A stretch of DNA of 64,000 nt from Flintibacter muris (GTDB lineage Bacteria > Bacillota > Clostridia > Oscillospirales > Oscillospiraceae). Below the pieces are notes generated by a model that had not been told where the DNA came from, ran no database searches, and saw nothing but the letters and a program-made list of their open reading frames with translations. This document shows, piece by piece, positions 40,101 through 49,062 of the stretch (position 1 is its first letter; each line of letters starts with the position of its first letter). Position numbers and translations under genes: made by a program. The stretch covers positions 124,001 to 188,000 of the forward strand of contig NZ_CALPCP010000004.1 in NCBI RefSeq assembly GCF_943192995.1. The letters run 5' to 3'.

Positions 40101-43100
40101 ACGTAACCGTCCGGGGCTTTGATTTCAGACAGTACATAGGCTCCCGGAGCGAGATTGCTGATCCGGATTTCACCTTGGGAATCGGTAGTAAAAATGCCGT
40201 TGGAAGTCAAAGTAGCGGTGCCGATCACGCCGTCCAGGCCTACTTCACAGCCTGCAGCGGTGGTCACCCGGAACTGAGCGCCGTGCAAGACCTGGTTGGT
40301 CTGACTGTCCCGTTTCTGGATGATCAGTTTTCCTCGGGGCTGGTTTTTCATTGTCACCGTGACCGTTTTTCCTGCCTGAATCACAATGGTCTGAGACTGG
40401 GTATCAATGAGGAATCCCGCCGGGGCTTTTGTCTCGGTAATGACCACGCTCCGGCCAGGGGTCAGGCCCTCGATGCGCACCTCGCCATTTTCGTCCGAAC
40501 GGTAAACGCCGTTGCTGTCGCCAATGAGGCTGCCGTCCGAGTAGGCCACCTTAAACTCCGCATTCGCCAGTGTAACACTGGGGTTGACACTGCACACCTT
40601 CCGAATGAGGAGGGAGCCGGTGGGCTGGTTGCGGAACTCCAGGGTGACGGTCTGGCCTGCATTGATGACAGCGGTCTGGGGTACGTCGTCCAGGATGTAG
40701 CCGTCCTTGGCTCGGACCTCTTTCACGATCAGCGTCGTGCTGGGGTCGATACCGCTGACAGTGAAGCTGCCGGTGCTGTCCGTCACAAACTTACCGTTGG
40801 CGTCGCCGACGACATTGCCCTTGCTGTCAGTGACCAAAAATTCAACGTCAGAAAGCGGCTGTTTTGTGACGGAATCCACCTTTTTCACCAGAAGGGAACC
40901 CTTGGGGCTGTTTCCGAAATGGACCTGAATAACCTCCTGATCGTTGCCGGAGAGGTACACGGTCTGGGGCGGGGTGTCAATCACATGGTCGCCATCGCTG
41001 GACAGCTCCTCAATGATATAGGTGCCGGCGGGGAGACCAGTGGCCGTGAAGGAGCCGTTCTGTCCGGTGCGGTAGGTGCCGATCACGGTGCCGCCTGTCC
41101 CGGAAGTGTTGCCGGAGAGGTAGCGGATCTGGAACACCGCCCCCTCAATGGCCATGTTGGGGCTGACACTGTCATACTTCCAAACGCAAATGGCCGACAG
41201 GGGCCGGTTCTGGAACAGGAAGGTGTGGCTTGTCCCGGAGGGGATGAACGCCTCCTGGGTGTCGGGGTCGGCCAAGGCAAAGCCGTGGGGCGGTTCCAGC
41301 TCCTTCACCCGGAACCAGCCATCCCGGAGGAAAATATCCGGCTCAGTGAGGACAATACGGCCATTTTCGTCCGTATAATGTACACCCAGGTCGTTGTACT
41401 CACCGGTGCTGGTGTTATTGGAAGCGTACCAGACCTGGAAGGGCACGTTAGCCTGCCGCTCATGGGTGATGGAATTTTCCTTGATGATCTCGATAGTGGG
41501 CCGCTTGTGGTTCTCAAAGAGAACTTCCCGGTCTTTGTTGGGATAGAGGGTCACAAGCTGGTTGGCCGCGTCCTGGAGGTAGGGCTCCGGGACTGATTTC
41601 TCAGAAATTTCGTATACGCCGGGGAGCAGATTCTCCAGAGTGCCCTTGCCGTCCGGTCCGGTCTTGACCTCGTTGACGCTGTGGCCGTCCGCGGACTTTA
41701 CCAGGAAAACCGTGTTGGGGACGACCTCGCCGGTGTCCGCGTCCCGTTTCCAAATGATAAGGTTGGGCCGCTTGTCGTTCTTTACCCGCAGCTCAGAGGT
41801 CTTGTTAGGGAACAGCTCTACATGGTACTCGGTCTTGTCCAGAATGTGGTCGGGCAAGGTGGCAGTTTCCACCACGGAATACATGCCAGGCTCCAAATCC
41901 TCTACAAAAATCTCACCGCCGTTTTTCGTGGTGCGGTCAATATACCGGCTTCCGTCTTCGATTTTGGAAATGCGAAAGGTAACACCGTCCAGGGGAGTGC
42001 CGTCCGCACTGGTCTTGATCAGACGGAAACCGGGCTTTTTGTCGTTGCTCAGACGTAACTCGGAAACCTTGCCCGGAGACAGCTCCACATGGTACTCTGT
42101 TTTATCCAGAATGTGATTGGGTAAAGTGGCTGTTTCCTGCACCGAGTAAATCCCAGGCTCCAAATCCTCCACAAAGATTTCGCCGCCGTTCTGGGTAGTG
42201 CGGTCGATGGAATGGCTGGCGTCGCCAATGGGAGCAATACGGAATGTCACGCCATCCAGAGGAGTGCCATCCGCGCTGGTTTTCACCAGACGGAAACCGG
42301 GCTTCTTGGTGTTGGTAAAGACAAATTCAGCCCGGTCGTTTGCCCTCAGATGAATAATGCGCTGGGCATTGTCAATAACATACCCGGCGCACTCTATCTC
42401 AGTGACCTCATAGGACCCCTCGGGAAGATTGGAAAGGTCGATCTCCCCGCTGTCGTTGGTCACAAATTCCTGCGGCCCAAAGCTGCCGTCCACGGCCCGA
42501 ATGCGGAATTTAGCATTGGGAATGGTCTTGGACGGGTCAGAGCTGTCCACCTTCACCAACTTCATGCCGGGCTTGGTGTCGTTGAAGAAAAACAGCTCTT
42601 TTGTCCCACAGCCGGCGGTCAACTCAATCTCCTGGGGGGCGGTGTCCTTGATGTGGCTGTCGTCCCCGGTGTCCACCTCGACTGCCCGGTAGGTGCCGGG
42701 TTCGATGCCGGTCAGGAGGATCTCACCGCTAGCGTTCGTCTCATAGTTGCCCAGAGAAACGCCGTCCCGGAAAATCTCAAAGGTGACGTTCGCCATGGGC
42801 CGGTGGCTCTGCCGGTCATATTTCACGATCTTCAGTCCGACCTTCGCCAGATTTTTGAAGACAAGGGGGCCGGCGGGGATGGGGTTGCCGTTGGCGTCCA
42901 GTTCCAGCTTGATTTGCTGGACCTCGGTGGTGGGCTCGTAATTGGGGGGCGGGACCAGCTCCGTCACGGCGTACTCGCCGGGCTTGATGTACTTTCCTGC
43001 CGCCTCGGTGGGGTCCCACCACTGGACGCTCTCCAGAACGCCGTTTTCATCGGTGTCAAACTCATAGACGCCGTTGGTGACAGAGGAGAACTTGAACGTG

Positions 43101-45766
43101 GCGGGGCCAACGCCGGTATTGGTATTGGCGTCCCGTTTGAACAGGAGGGCCTTCCCAGGCTCAGGAATGCCGCCATTTTCAATGCCGCTCGCGGGGCCGA
43201 CCTGGACCGCGCCCGCCGCCGTGCTGTTCTCCGGGGCCTTGCAGGTCACGGTGAAGGGGGAGGCCAGCGGAGCACAGCCGGCGGGGGCCTTTGTCTCCTT
43301 GACGTACAGGGTCACAGAGCCACCATCCTCCACAATGTTGGGGACGGAGGTGCTGGCTGTGCCGTCGGAACCAGTGGTCATTACGGCCAGGGGTGTGCCA
43401 CTGCAAGAGGAATCCGCATATACAGAGAACTCCGCGCCGGCCAGGGGCTTCTTGTCCTTGGCGGCGATTTTTTTGAGCTTCAGGTAGACGGGTTTCTTCT
43501 CGGTAATAGTAGTGCCGTTGGTAAAAGTCACCTTGGAGGCTCCGCCGCTGCTGGTAAATTTCTTAGCGGACATATCGGCTGTGCCGCCGATGCCGGTGAT
43601 ATTGGTCAGCTGGGAGGAGTCGTCCTCCGTCACTTCGTAGCGGAAGGATGAGTCAGCCTCGAAATCAATGCGGATGGTCTCGTCGGCCTTCAGTGAGAAT
43701 TTCAAACTGTTGTCAGTCTCAGTCACCTGACTCGTGCAGTCAACATCATTTTTCTTGGCGCTAAAACTGGCAGGACTGCCAGAGGTATATCTAACTGTGA
43801 AGTTCCATTCCACACCGGCCGGAATGCCCGTCCCAACTTTTTTAGTAACTTCCAAGGACGGCCTTGTAGGTTCAGGACGCTCAAAATTAAAAGGACTAAA
43901 AATGTGAAGTCCGAAGGATCGACGTTCGCTAAATATAGTATCCCGGATAGGTCGAGGATACTGGATGGTATCCACATAGCTGTCTGTCTCTCTGAACCCG
44001 TTGGTGGAGTGCAGCTCCTCACCGGTAGGAGTACCGTCCTCGTTAAGCGGATATTCGAGGAACTGCTGATCCTTGCCCTGCCGCATCCAGCGGGCCATGT
44101 TCACCATGGTGGACGCCTGGTCCCAAATTAAATTGCCTTTGACTTGGGATTCATTATTGTAAATGGTGTAGGCCATCATCTCCCGCAGCGTGTAGGCCCG
44201 GCGCACACCGTCAGGGTCCCTAAAGACACCGCCTGTTTCTACAATGACCCGGTACTTTGTGCGCAGATTGCCGTCCGCATCGTGGACATACTCAGACCAA
44301 CGCTCCATGGCTTCGTCCTTGCTCCAGCCGGTAACATCTCCGCCAGCACCGTTGTCTGTTTCACTCAACCGGCCCAGAAGATAAAGGAACGCATCATTGG
44401 CCTTGTAAACTTTGTAGAGGTTTCCAGGGGTCACAGACTCGGCGTCAGTGCCCCACATGGAGGTGTAATCGCCATCTCTCCAGCCAGAGGACCAGGAACT
44501 GGAGTTACAGTGGAACATCTGCTCCTTCTGTTGGTCGGTAATGCCCGTTTCCTTTTGGAACTCATCCGCAGTGGTCACCCAGCGTTTGTTGTGACCGGCG
44601 GTAGCATCGTAGGAATAGACACCCTGGGGCACAGAGGAGCCGGCCATAAGCTGGGCGGCATCCGCACCTTTTCCGTTGTACTGCATGGCACAGGAGTTGT
44701 ACCAGGTAATGTCACTCCGGCACTTGTCGGCGGACCAGACATCTGACCCGTTCTTGTTCCATACCACATTAAGGGGCGTGCCGACAACGTGCCAAGTACT
44801 GTAATCGTTGGTATTGAGGTCGGTAACAACACCATTCGGAAATTCAATCAGGGTAAAGCGCAGAAATGTCCGCTCCGCATCAGTGCGCCAGTCTACGTTG
44901 GAGGTAGTGGGTTTCTTACCGCCGGGGCTGCCAGGGTTATAGGCCCCAACGCCTCCGGTGGGGTCGCTGGCGCTTACCTTAGAGGGAACGTGCTTGACCG
45001 TCTGCGGGCAGAACCTTGTAAGCGTCACGCTGGGGTCGGCGCTGTAGGCCCGGTCAACGGAAAAGGGCAGGTCATAGCTGAGATTACTCAGACTGTCGTC
45101 CGCCGTTTTGTACTCAGTCCAGACGTCATACTTCTGGTAGGTCACCCCGTCCAGGGTGTAGCTGTGCAGTTGGGCGGGGTCGCCTTTGGCCCGGCTGACA
45201 CTCACCGTCTGGCCGCTCTGCCGGACTACCAGCGTGTCACCGGCGACCATAGCCTCCTGCTGACGCTGGGCCAGCTGTTCGGCCAGAGCGTAGGAACCGA
45301 GGACCACATACTCAAATCGGGTCAGGCGGGAGTTGAACAGCCTGCTGCCGTCCAACTCATAGGCAACGCTGGGGAGCACATCAGGCAGGTTGACCAGGAC
45401 ACTGTCCTTGTCCGCCCAACCGGTGCCGTCCAGGCCAGCGCCGGTCCAGCCACCCTCCGTGACATAGCCAATCTTGATCCGGTTGTCGCCCTTGTCCTCC
45501 AGAAGGGCAAATGGAGTGGCAGTAGGGATGGCGGCGGCCTGGGTGTCGCCGCTCTCGGTCTTGTAAACGGTGAGGACCTCATCACCGCCGTTCCAGGCGG
45601 TGGTGCCGGCCACGTTCAACTCGAAGCTGCCGGTAGGGGCGTAAGGGTTGGAGCTACCGCCTATGTCAGCGGCGAAAGCGGAAACCGGGAGCATACCAGC
45701 GGCCATAATGACAACCAGCAGACCAGAAACTGCCCGTTTCCAATGGGCTTTCATACATTTCAGCAT
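37133..45766 (-). CDS. Giant SpaA/Cna-B-repeat adhesin ending in LPKTG
   Basis: 2877 aa, ATG at 45766 with AAGGAGG 9 nt upstream. Signal peptide about 1-32 (VVIMAAGMLPVSAFA). Residues 33-620 are a unique N-terminal head with many Trp, Tyr and Asn, possibly with a thioester-type or collagen-binding fold. From about 630 to 2700 I count about 20 prealbumin-like SpaA/Cna-B repeats (K.DS.T..PL.GA.F.V, YTTD..G.I.I.GL.PG, E..AP.GY.LD..P). Lys, Asn and Glu residues typical of isopeptide formation are present. A final 180-residue domain (NTSNVPLESYYWHDRIP...) leads to PTLPKTGY-stop. The hydrophobic anchor and basic tail normally after LPxTG are missing. A paralogue lies at 61648-64000. Confidence 0.9.
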   Translation of the reverse strand: MLKCMKAHWKRAVSGLLVVIMAAGMLPVSAFAADIGGSSNPYAPTGSFELNVAGTTAWNGGDEVLTVYKTESGDTQAAAIPTATPFALLEDKGDNRIKIGYVTEGGWTGAGLDGTGWADKDSVLVNLPDVLPSVAYELDGSRLFNSRLTRFEYVVLGSYALAEQLAQRQQEAMVAGDTLVVRQSGQTVSVSRAKGDPAQLHSYTLDGVTYQKYDVWTEYKTADDSLSNLSYDLPFSVDRAYSADPSVTLTRFCPQTVKHVPSKVSASDPTGGVGAYNPGSPGGKKPTTSNVDWRTDAERTFLRFTLIEFPNGVVTDLNTNDYSTWHVVGTPLNVVWNKNGSDVWSADKCRSDITWYNSCAMQYNGKGADAAQLMAGSSVPQGVYSYDATAGHNKRWVTTADEFQKETGITDQQKEQMFHCNSSSWSSGWRDGDYTSMWGTDAESVTPGNLYKVYKANDAFLYLLGRLSETDNGAGGDVTGWSKDEAMERWSEYVHDADGNLRTKYRVIVETGGVFRDPDGVRRAYTLREMMAYTIYNNESQVKGNLIWDQASTMVNMARWMRQGKDQQFLEYPLNEDGTPTGEELHSTNGFRETDSYVDTIQYPRPIRDTIFSERRSFGLHIFSPFNFERPEPTRPSLEVTKKVGTGIPAGVEWNFTVRYTSGSPASFSAKKNDVDCTSQVTETDNSLKFSLKADETIRIDFEADSSFRYEVTEDDSSQLTNITGIGGTADMSAKKFTSSGGASKVTFTNGTTITEKKPVYLKLKKIAAKDKKPLAGAEFSVYADSSCSGTPLAVMTTGSDGTASTSVPNIVEDGGSVTLYVKETKAPAGCAPLASPFTVTCKAPENSTAAGAVQVGPASGIENGGIPEPGKALLFKRDANTNTGVGPATFKFSSVTNGVYEFDTDENGVLESVQWWDPTEAAGKYIKPGEYAVTELVPPPNYEPTTEVQQIKLELDANGNPIPAGPLVFKNLAKVGLKIVKYDRQSHRPMANVTFEIFRDGVSLGNYETNASGEILLTGIEPGTYRAVEVDTGDDSHIKDTAPQEIELTAGCGTKELFFFNDTKPGMKLVKVDSSDPSKTIPNAKFRIRAVDGSFGPQEFVTNDSGEIDLSNLPEGSYEVTEIECAGYVIDNAQRIIHLRANDRAEFVFTNTKKPGFRLVKTSADGTPLDGVTFRIAPIGDASHSIDRTTQNGGEIFVEDLEPGIYSVQETATLPNHILDKTEYHVELSPGKVSELRLSNDKKPGFRLIKTSADGTPLDGVTFRISKIEDGSRYIDRTTKNGGEIFVEDLEPGMYSVVETATLPDHILDKTEYHVELFPNKTSELRVKNDKRPNLIIWKRDADTGEVVPNTVFLVKSADGHSVNEVKTGPDGKGTLENLLPGVYEISEKSVPEPYLQDAANQLVTLYPNKDREVLFENHKRPTIEIIKENSITHERQANVPFQVWYASNNTSTGEYNDLGVHYTDENGRIVLTEPDIFLRDGWFRVKELEPPHGFALADPDTQEAFIPSGTSHTFLFQNRPLSAICVWKYDSVSPNMAIEGAVFQIRYLSGNTSGTGGTVIGTYRTGQNGSFTATGLPAGTYIIEELSSDGDHVIDTPPQTVYLSGNDQEVIQVHFGNSPKGSLLVKKVDSVTKQPLSDVEFLVTDSKGNVVGDANGKFVTDSTGSFTVSGIDPSTTLIVKEVRAKDGYILDDVPQTAVINAGQTVTLEFRNQPTGSLLIRKVCSVNPSVTLANAEFKVAYSDGSLIGDSNGVYRSDENGEVRIEGLTPGRSVVITETKAPAGFLIDTQSQTIVIQAGKTVTVTMKNQPRGKLIIQKRDSQTNQVLHGAQFRVTTAAGCEVGLDGVIGTATLTSNGIFTTDSQGEIRISNLAPGAYVLSEIKAPDGYVMDSPSTNVVIGPNGDTQTIIITNTPKATLTITKRDAVTRKPLANAEFIVRDSEGHAVGPTNGIYKTGTDGTVIVSGLEPGSTIMVSETRAPTGYILDETPKSIVVKSGISNSLIFDNQPGTTLIIRKFIEGTENEPLSGVCFKVVDGSGAAVGPDDGCYYTDKAGEIVLEGIEPGTTVIVREIKTVEGYVLDGTPQDIKIEGGRVQQLTFWNAKAGTLVIQKKDSVTGNFIPGAQFQVTYANGGYVDNDNGHLSSNGLYTTDDKGEIRISGVTGTIVAKEVKPAPGYVIDQSTQTQTVTVNPMDTQTLTFLNEPLCSLTITKKDSVTGKPVPGTEFTVKDGNGTVLGRYTTGKDGAVTVTGLVPGSTIVVVETKVPSGYVLNSTPQTIIVKNGSNSVSSGGTTGGTANPGGNTSTGGGTNGGNDLTFENDPKTRLIIEKYITGTTTPLKGVTFLVTESNGQVLGSANGEYVTDENGRIVIEGLEPGVTIIAKEIRGLDGYVLDTSPKSIQIKVGDAQTLKFYNTPVGGLELIKVSEADKTQRIKGVTFEIRKMDGALVDTVTTGDRGRVHVSLDAGDYYCVEVEAAEGFKIDSTPHYFTIRDNETTTLTVTNAPFSGIILHKIDSVTGLGIYNVKFLVYDSNKNPIGEYATDDNGYIYIDDLTVQGKGKLFIRELEAAPGYELDKEYKTVYVQPGKTVEIEWENTPITGQFQIYKYAAEYNEVTGAPAGAPLQGAVYEISEARSGKVVDYITTDARGVAASKPLPLGRYKIVEVTAPAYWQVSGKTFDETLEYSGQIIKVSDYDKPSNLGVTITKRGNAEVLAGSQMRYDFTVANTSNVPLESYYWHDRIPTDAARATIFTTGTYSARLNYRILYKTNYSGAYQVLASNLITSSNYSFSLNAIPMQAGEYVTDVYLDFGKVPVGFQSVANPTLTVTVSGTAANGYQLINRADVGGKYQGAWQTAQATWLTVIRKLTPTYVPTLPKTGY

Positions 45767-45800
45767 TGAAATTTCCTCCTTGTAACGGATTTTTGGTATG

Positions 45801-45829
45801 AAAAAGGACCGCACAGAATTGTGCAGTCC
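45801..45829 (-). terminator. Rho-independent terminator
   Basis: GGACTGCACA/TGTGCGGTCC stem (45806-45829) with loop ATTC, followed on the minus strand by five U residues (45801-45805). It separates the SLH gene from the adhesin gene. No obvious promoter fits in the 35 bp left before the adhesin ribosome binding site, so the adhesin may rely on read-through. Confidence 0.85.
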
Positions 45830-45905
45830 TTGCGGATGTGATTCTTTACTTGTAATTGGGGCTGTTCATGTGGGGAATGGGTGGTTTTAGGTGCATAGAT
45901 ACTCC

Positions 45906-47048
45906 TTATTTTCCGGTAGGCCAGCCCATAACGCTGTTCCCGGTGTAGGGGACGCTCTCGGGATACCGGGTCCAGACCTCCAGATGGTAATGCTTACCCT
46001 CGCCCCGATAGCAATCTAGGTTCTCTCTTCCATAGGGATTCTCCCGGTCAGGCCACTGGACTGTCTCTCCGACATTTCCGTCGGTATAGTGGAATGCGTT
46101 GATTTTGTTGGGAGATTCCAGGGCAATCATCACATGCCAAATTGAGCCGGTCTTGTTGTTAACCAGAAACAAGATATCTCCAGGCCGAATCTGTGATAGG
46201 TTGTCCACTCTGCGGCCCGGGTTGGTCTGATTACCAAATATAAGAGAACTTACCATGGAAGCGTAACCGCTGCATCCATAGTACTCGCTGATCCGGTAAA
46301 CATCCATAATGCGGTTTGCCGCTGTACTGGGCACATCATTCTTGTGGGTTCCCGGAGTATTGTGAGTACCCCAGACAGTGCCAGTAGGCCAATCCTTTTC
46401 AATTTGGCGAAGCAACTCCAGCACATTTTCCTCGGTAATGGGCTTGCCATTAGTCAGATAGCCGTCTCCGATACCCTGCGAAGCCGTGTGAGAGTTTCCT
46501 GCCATAACATTCAGTGCCCGATAGATCAGGATGGCGATGTTCCCCCGGTTGATGGCTACGCCAGCCGCCGCGCTGTCCGGGAGCAGGCCTAACTCAATAG
46601 CTTTGTCACAAGCGGTGGCATAGTTCCACTGGCTGGCCGGGCAGTCCAGATACCGGAGCATGACGGTGCAGGCCGCCGCCGGGGTCACCGGGTCACTTGG
46701 GCCAAATTGCTTGTTGCCATAGCCGGCCATCAGCTTTTTCTCGGCACAGTAACCGGCATAGGGCATGGCCCAATCGGGAACATCGGTGAAGGGACAGATG
46801 GTGCGGTAATAGGCGGCGTTTCGGCCCATATCCCCGGTATCATCGGAGAGCCGGGTCAGGATTACAGCCAGCTCCGCCCGGGTCAGGCCGGAACCGAGAT
46901 TCAGATTGCCGTTCTGGTCACCGGTCAGGATACCCTTTTCCTTCAGCCAAACCGCCGCCGTTTCCCGCTCGGACTGAACGGCCAGGGCGGGGACCGCCAG
47001 TGACAGTGTCAGTGCGGCGCACAGCAGCAAGGTCAAGATCCGTTTCAT
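45906..47048 (-). CDS. SLH-domain surface protein with NlpC/P60-like domain
   Basis: 380 aa, ATG at 47048 with GGAG 8 nt upstream. Signal peptide about 1-23 (LTLLLCAALTLSLAVPALA). Two to three SLH repeats follow (LTRAELAVILTRLSDD, FTDVPDWAMPYAGYCAEKKL, INRGNIAILIYRALN), which bind secondary wall polymer. The C-terminal 130 residues resemble NlpC/P60: YYGCSGYASMVSSL with C259 as nucleophile, RPGDILFLV and WHVMIALE with H305. It would be a wall-bound peptidoglycan endopeptidase, useful for opening the wall for pilus or transfer-channel assembly. Confidence 0.82.
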   Translation of the reverse strand: MKRILTLLLCAALTLSLAVPALAVQSERETAAVWLKEKGILTGDQNGNLNLGSGLTRAELAVILTRLSDDTGDMGRNAAYYRTICPFTDVPDWAMPYAGYCAEKKLMAGYGNKQFGPSDPVTPAAACTVMLRYLDCPASQWNYATACDKAIELGLLPDSAAAGVAINRGNIAILIYRALNVMAGNSHTASQGIGDGYLTNGKPITEENVLELLRQIEKDWPTGTVWGTHNTPGTHKNDVPSTAANRIMDVYRISEYYGCSGYASMVSSLIFGNQTNPGRRVDNLSQIRPGDILFLVNNKTGSIWHVMIALESPNKINAFHYTDGNVGETVQWPDRENPYGRENLDCYRGEGKHYHLEVWTRYPESVPYTGNSVMGWPTGK

Positions 47049-47101
47049 ATTTTGCACTCCTTTCAGTACCCAAAATCAACTTGTTTCTTCCTTCTGATTT
47101 G

Positions 47102-47152
47102 AGCATAGTACGGAATCCGGACTCTGTCAAAGGATTATTTTAAATCCCTTTG
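47102..47152 (-). promoter_or_regulatory. Strong promoter with adjacent inverted repeat
   Basis: TTGACA (47125-47130), 17-bp spacer, TATGCT (47102-47107) on the minus strand, reading the SLH gene. AAAGG(G)ATT/AATCCTTT arms (about 47129-47152) flank the -35 box and could bind a regulator. Confidence 0.78.
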
Positions 47153-47246
47153 CCGATATTTTGAACCTTGCCGTATTTGTTGAATTTCGGTCGTTTCACC
47201 TCCGCTTTTCACGGAGTTTCGCCGCAAAAGGTTATTTGTAAACCTT

Positions 47247-48071
47247 TTATGAACGAATCTCTACCGCCTGTACCACGACCCGGCTCTCCGGGTGGTCGGC
47301 CAGGCAGGTGGTGAGGGTGAGCCGGTTGTCGGAGGTGGCCTGGAGGTAGCTCCAGTCGGTGTTGGAGATGGTTTTCACCAGTGTGACCGCATAGGTCCGG
47401 GTGCCGTACATGGTAGTGTAGGTGATGGTGTCCCCCTGCTTCAGATTTTTGATTGCGCCAATGGCGTACTTGGTCCCCCGGTTGTGGCCGCACGCCCCGA
47501 CGTTGCCGTCCCAGGCGGAGGTAGAGCTGTAATGCCCCAGACCCTTGGACATACTGGTACTCGTTTCCCCCTCCCAGACCTTCATGTTGATCTTGAGGGA
47601 CGGAATCTTGATGGTGCCGATATGGCCGTCCTTGTAGGCCATGCCCTCCGCGCTGGTGTAGGCGGGTTGCTGGTAGGTGGGAGTAGTGGGGATGGTGGGC
47701 GTGGGGGGAACGGCGGAGCCCGGCTTGCCGGCTTCTACCAGCTCGGTAATAGGTCCGCCGCCGGCCACGCCATAGCCGCCCCTGCCCGTTGCCACGGACT
47801 GCTGGAGACCAGGAAGTGTGGTACGCTCCATCACGCCGGTCATGGTGGTGCTTTGGAGGCCGTACTCCAACTCGGGAATCTGGTAGTCCACCACGTTTTT
47901 GCCGCCGTAGTTGTATTGACTGCCATAAACATCCTCGTAGCTGGTGCTCTTATAGTAGTCCTGGGGAGCGGTGGTCTCAAAGGAGTAGTCCGCCGCGTAG
48001 GCGGAGGGGGCCAAGACCAGCATAGCCAGGACGGGCAGGATTGCTTTGCTCAAAGTTTTCCAGGTTTTCAT
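47247..48071 (-). CDS. Sortase (class D-like)
   Basis: 274 aa, ATG at 48071 overlapping the upstream stop as ATGA, GGAGG upstream. Signal or anchor segment at about 9-26. Residues 30-135 are a low-complexity linker. The sortase domain follows: GACGHNRG with H196, LTLTTC with C256 and R264 in PESRVVV. IGTIKIPSLKINMKVWEG is the usual first strand. TLTTC with a short catalytic loop suggests class D or a related class. It is the best candidate to process the two LPKTG adhesins in this window. Confidence 0.88.
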   Translation of the reverse strand: MKTWKTLSKAILPVLAMLVLAPSAYAADYSFETTAPQDYYKSTSYEDVYGSQYNYGGKNVVDYQIPELEYGLQSTTMTGVMERTTLPGLQQSVATGRGGYGVAGGGPITELVEAGKPGSAVPPTPTIPTTPTYQQPAYTSAEGMAYKDGHIGTIKIPSLKINMKVWEGETSTSMSKGLGHYSSTSAWDGNVGACGHNRGTKYAIGAIKNLKQGDTITYTTMYGTRTYAVTLVKTISNTDWSYLQATSDNRLTLTTCLADHPESRVVVQAVEIRS

Positions 48072-48979
48072 TTCGTCTCCTCCTCTTCAGATTCGTCCTC
48101 CGGTTCCTCCTGGAGCTGCCGCAGCGCCCGGCGGGAGCGGAACAGCAGCACCCCCAGGGTGGCAATGATTCCTGCACCCAGGATGCCCAAGGCATAGGGC
48201 AGGATTTTACCGGGCAGGCCGGCCACGCTGACGCCGCTCCGGTCGGGAAGCAGGTTGATGCCTGATGTCTCCGTCCCCAGGTAGGTCACCTTGTAGGTGA
48301 CGCTCTCCACGTCGTCTCGGGTGACCTCGCCCACATAGTCGGCGGAGGTGATGTACCCAGTGGCGACCTTGTGGTAGCTCTTACCGGAGTAGGTGGCTAC
48401 GGCCTGATAAGAGGCCGGGGCCAGGGCATCCCCCACCAGGTCAGTGCCAATGATCTGCCAGTCCACGTTGGACAGGTTCAGCGTCACCCCGTCCTTGACT
48501 GTGGTGGCCGGGATGTAGGACATATCGTTGCGGTCCAGCGGCCCGATGGTCTTGGTGGCGGTGACGGTCTTGGCCTTGCTGGCATAGCCGGAGGCCTCGG
48601 TGCGAATGGCAGTGTGATCCAGGGTCAGGACGCCGGAATAGGTGCCGTCATCATAGTCCAGCGTGGTCGCCAGCTGTTCCAGGATCTTGCCCAGGTCCTT
48701 GGTGCCGGTCTCCAGGGTCACCGTCTCGGTGTGGTACTTGCGGTCCGACACCTGATTCTCCTCCTTCACGATCTCCGCGAAGGTGTAGCGGTAGCCCTCC
48801 TGCTCGAAGGGCTCCTCAATGAGCTGCTGGGGATCAGTCCCGGGGGGCAGGGTGTAGGTCTTGATGAGCTGCTGGCTCCCGTTGAGGTTCTGGATGGTGG
48901 TGTCGGTGGGCACCTCCAGGGCGCAGGCGTTGGTTACCAGAGCCGCCGCCAGCAGCAAACAGGTGAGCAGTCTTTTCAT
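48068..48979 (-). CDS. Secreted membrane-anchored protein of the sortase operon
   Basis: 303 aa, ATG at 48979 with AAGGAGG upstream. Signal peptide about 1-20 (LLTCLLLAAALVTNACA; possibly a lipobox-like NAC). The extracellular part is beta-rich. A C-terminal membrane segment (YALGILGAGIIATLGVLLF, about 262-280) is followed by basic RSRRALRQ and an acidic end. It lacks an LPxTG. Coupled to the sortase by a 4-bp overlap, it may be an assembly partner. The family was not recognised. Confidence 0.72.
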   Translation of the reverse strand: MKRLLTCLLLAAALVTNACALEVPTDTTIQNLNGSQQLIKTYTLPPGTDPQQLIEEPFEQEGYRYTFAEIVKEENQVSDRKYHTETVTLETGTKDLGKILEQLATTLDYDDGTYSGVLTLDHTAIRTEASGYASKAKTVTATKTIGPLDRNDMSYIPATTVKDGVTLNLSNVDWQIIGTDLVGDALAPASYQAVATYSGKSYHKVATGYITSADYVGEVTRDDVESVTYKVTYLGTETSGINLLPDRSGVSVAGLPGKILPYALGILGAGIIATLGVLLFRSRRALRQLQEEPEDESEEEETK

Positions 48980-49062
48980 CTCCGGGCCCTCCTTTTCCAG
49001 AAAAATACCGCACTGGACAGTGCCAGCGCGGCCGCCAGGGTGATGGGTACGATGTGTTTCAT
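48976..49062 (-). CDS. 28-aa membrane microprotein with basic tail
   Basis: MKHIVPITLAAALALSSAVF then FWKRRARR. ATG at 49062 overlaps the toxin stop as ATGA, AAGGAGG lies 10 nt upstream, and its stop overlaps the next ATG. One membrane segment plus a clustered basic end looks like the hydrophobic and positive parts of an LPxTG sorting signal without the LPxTG. The tight coupling on both sides supports that it is translated. Function unknown. Confidence 0.62.
   Translation of the reverse strand: MKHIVPITLAAALALSSAVFFWKRRARR

Noticed and set aside
39746-43651. Several 300-600-codon plus-strand frames opposite the giant adhesin
   Set aside because: They mirror the repeated SpaA codons and have no independent motifs or ribosome binding sites.
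37133-45766. Possible CRISPR-like or satellite repeats within the adhesin
   Set aside because: The repeats are about 250-300 bp, in frame and diverged, and encode prealbumin-like domains; there are no short identical repeats with unique spacers anywhere in the window.
45846-45896. 16-codon frame with AAGGAG upstream between the SLH gene and adhesin
   Set aside because: The site is well formed but the peptide (MHLKPPIPHMNSPNYK) is too short to judge and shows no family resemblance.
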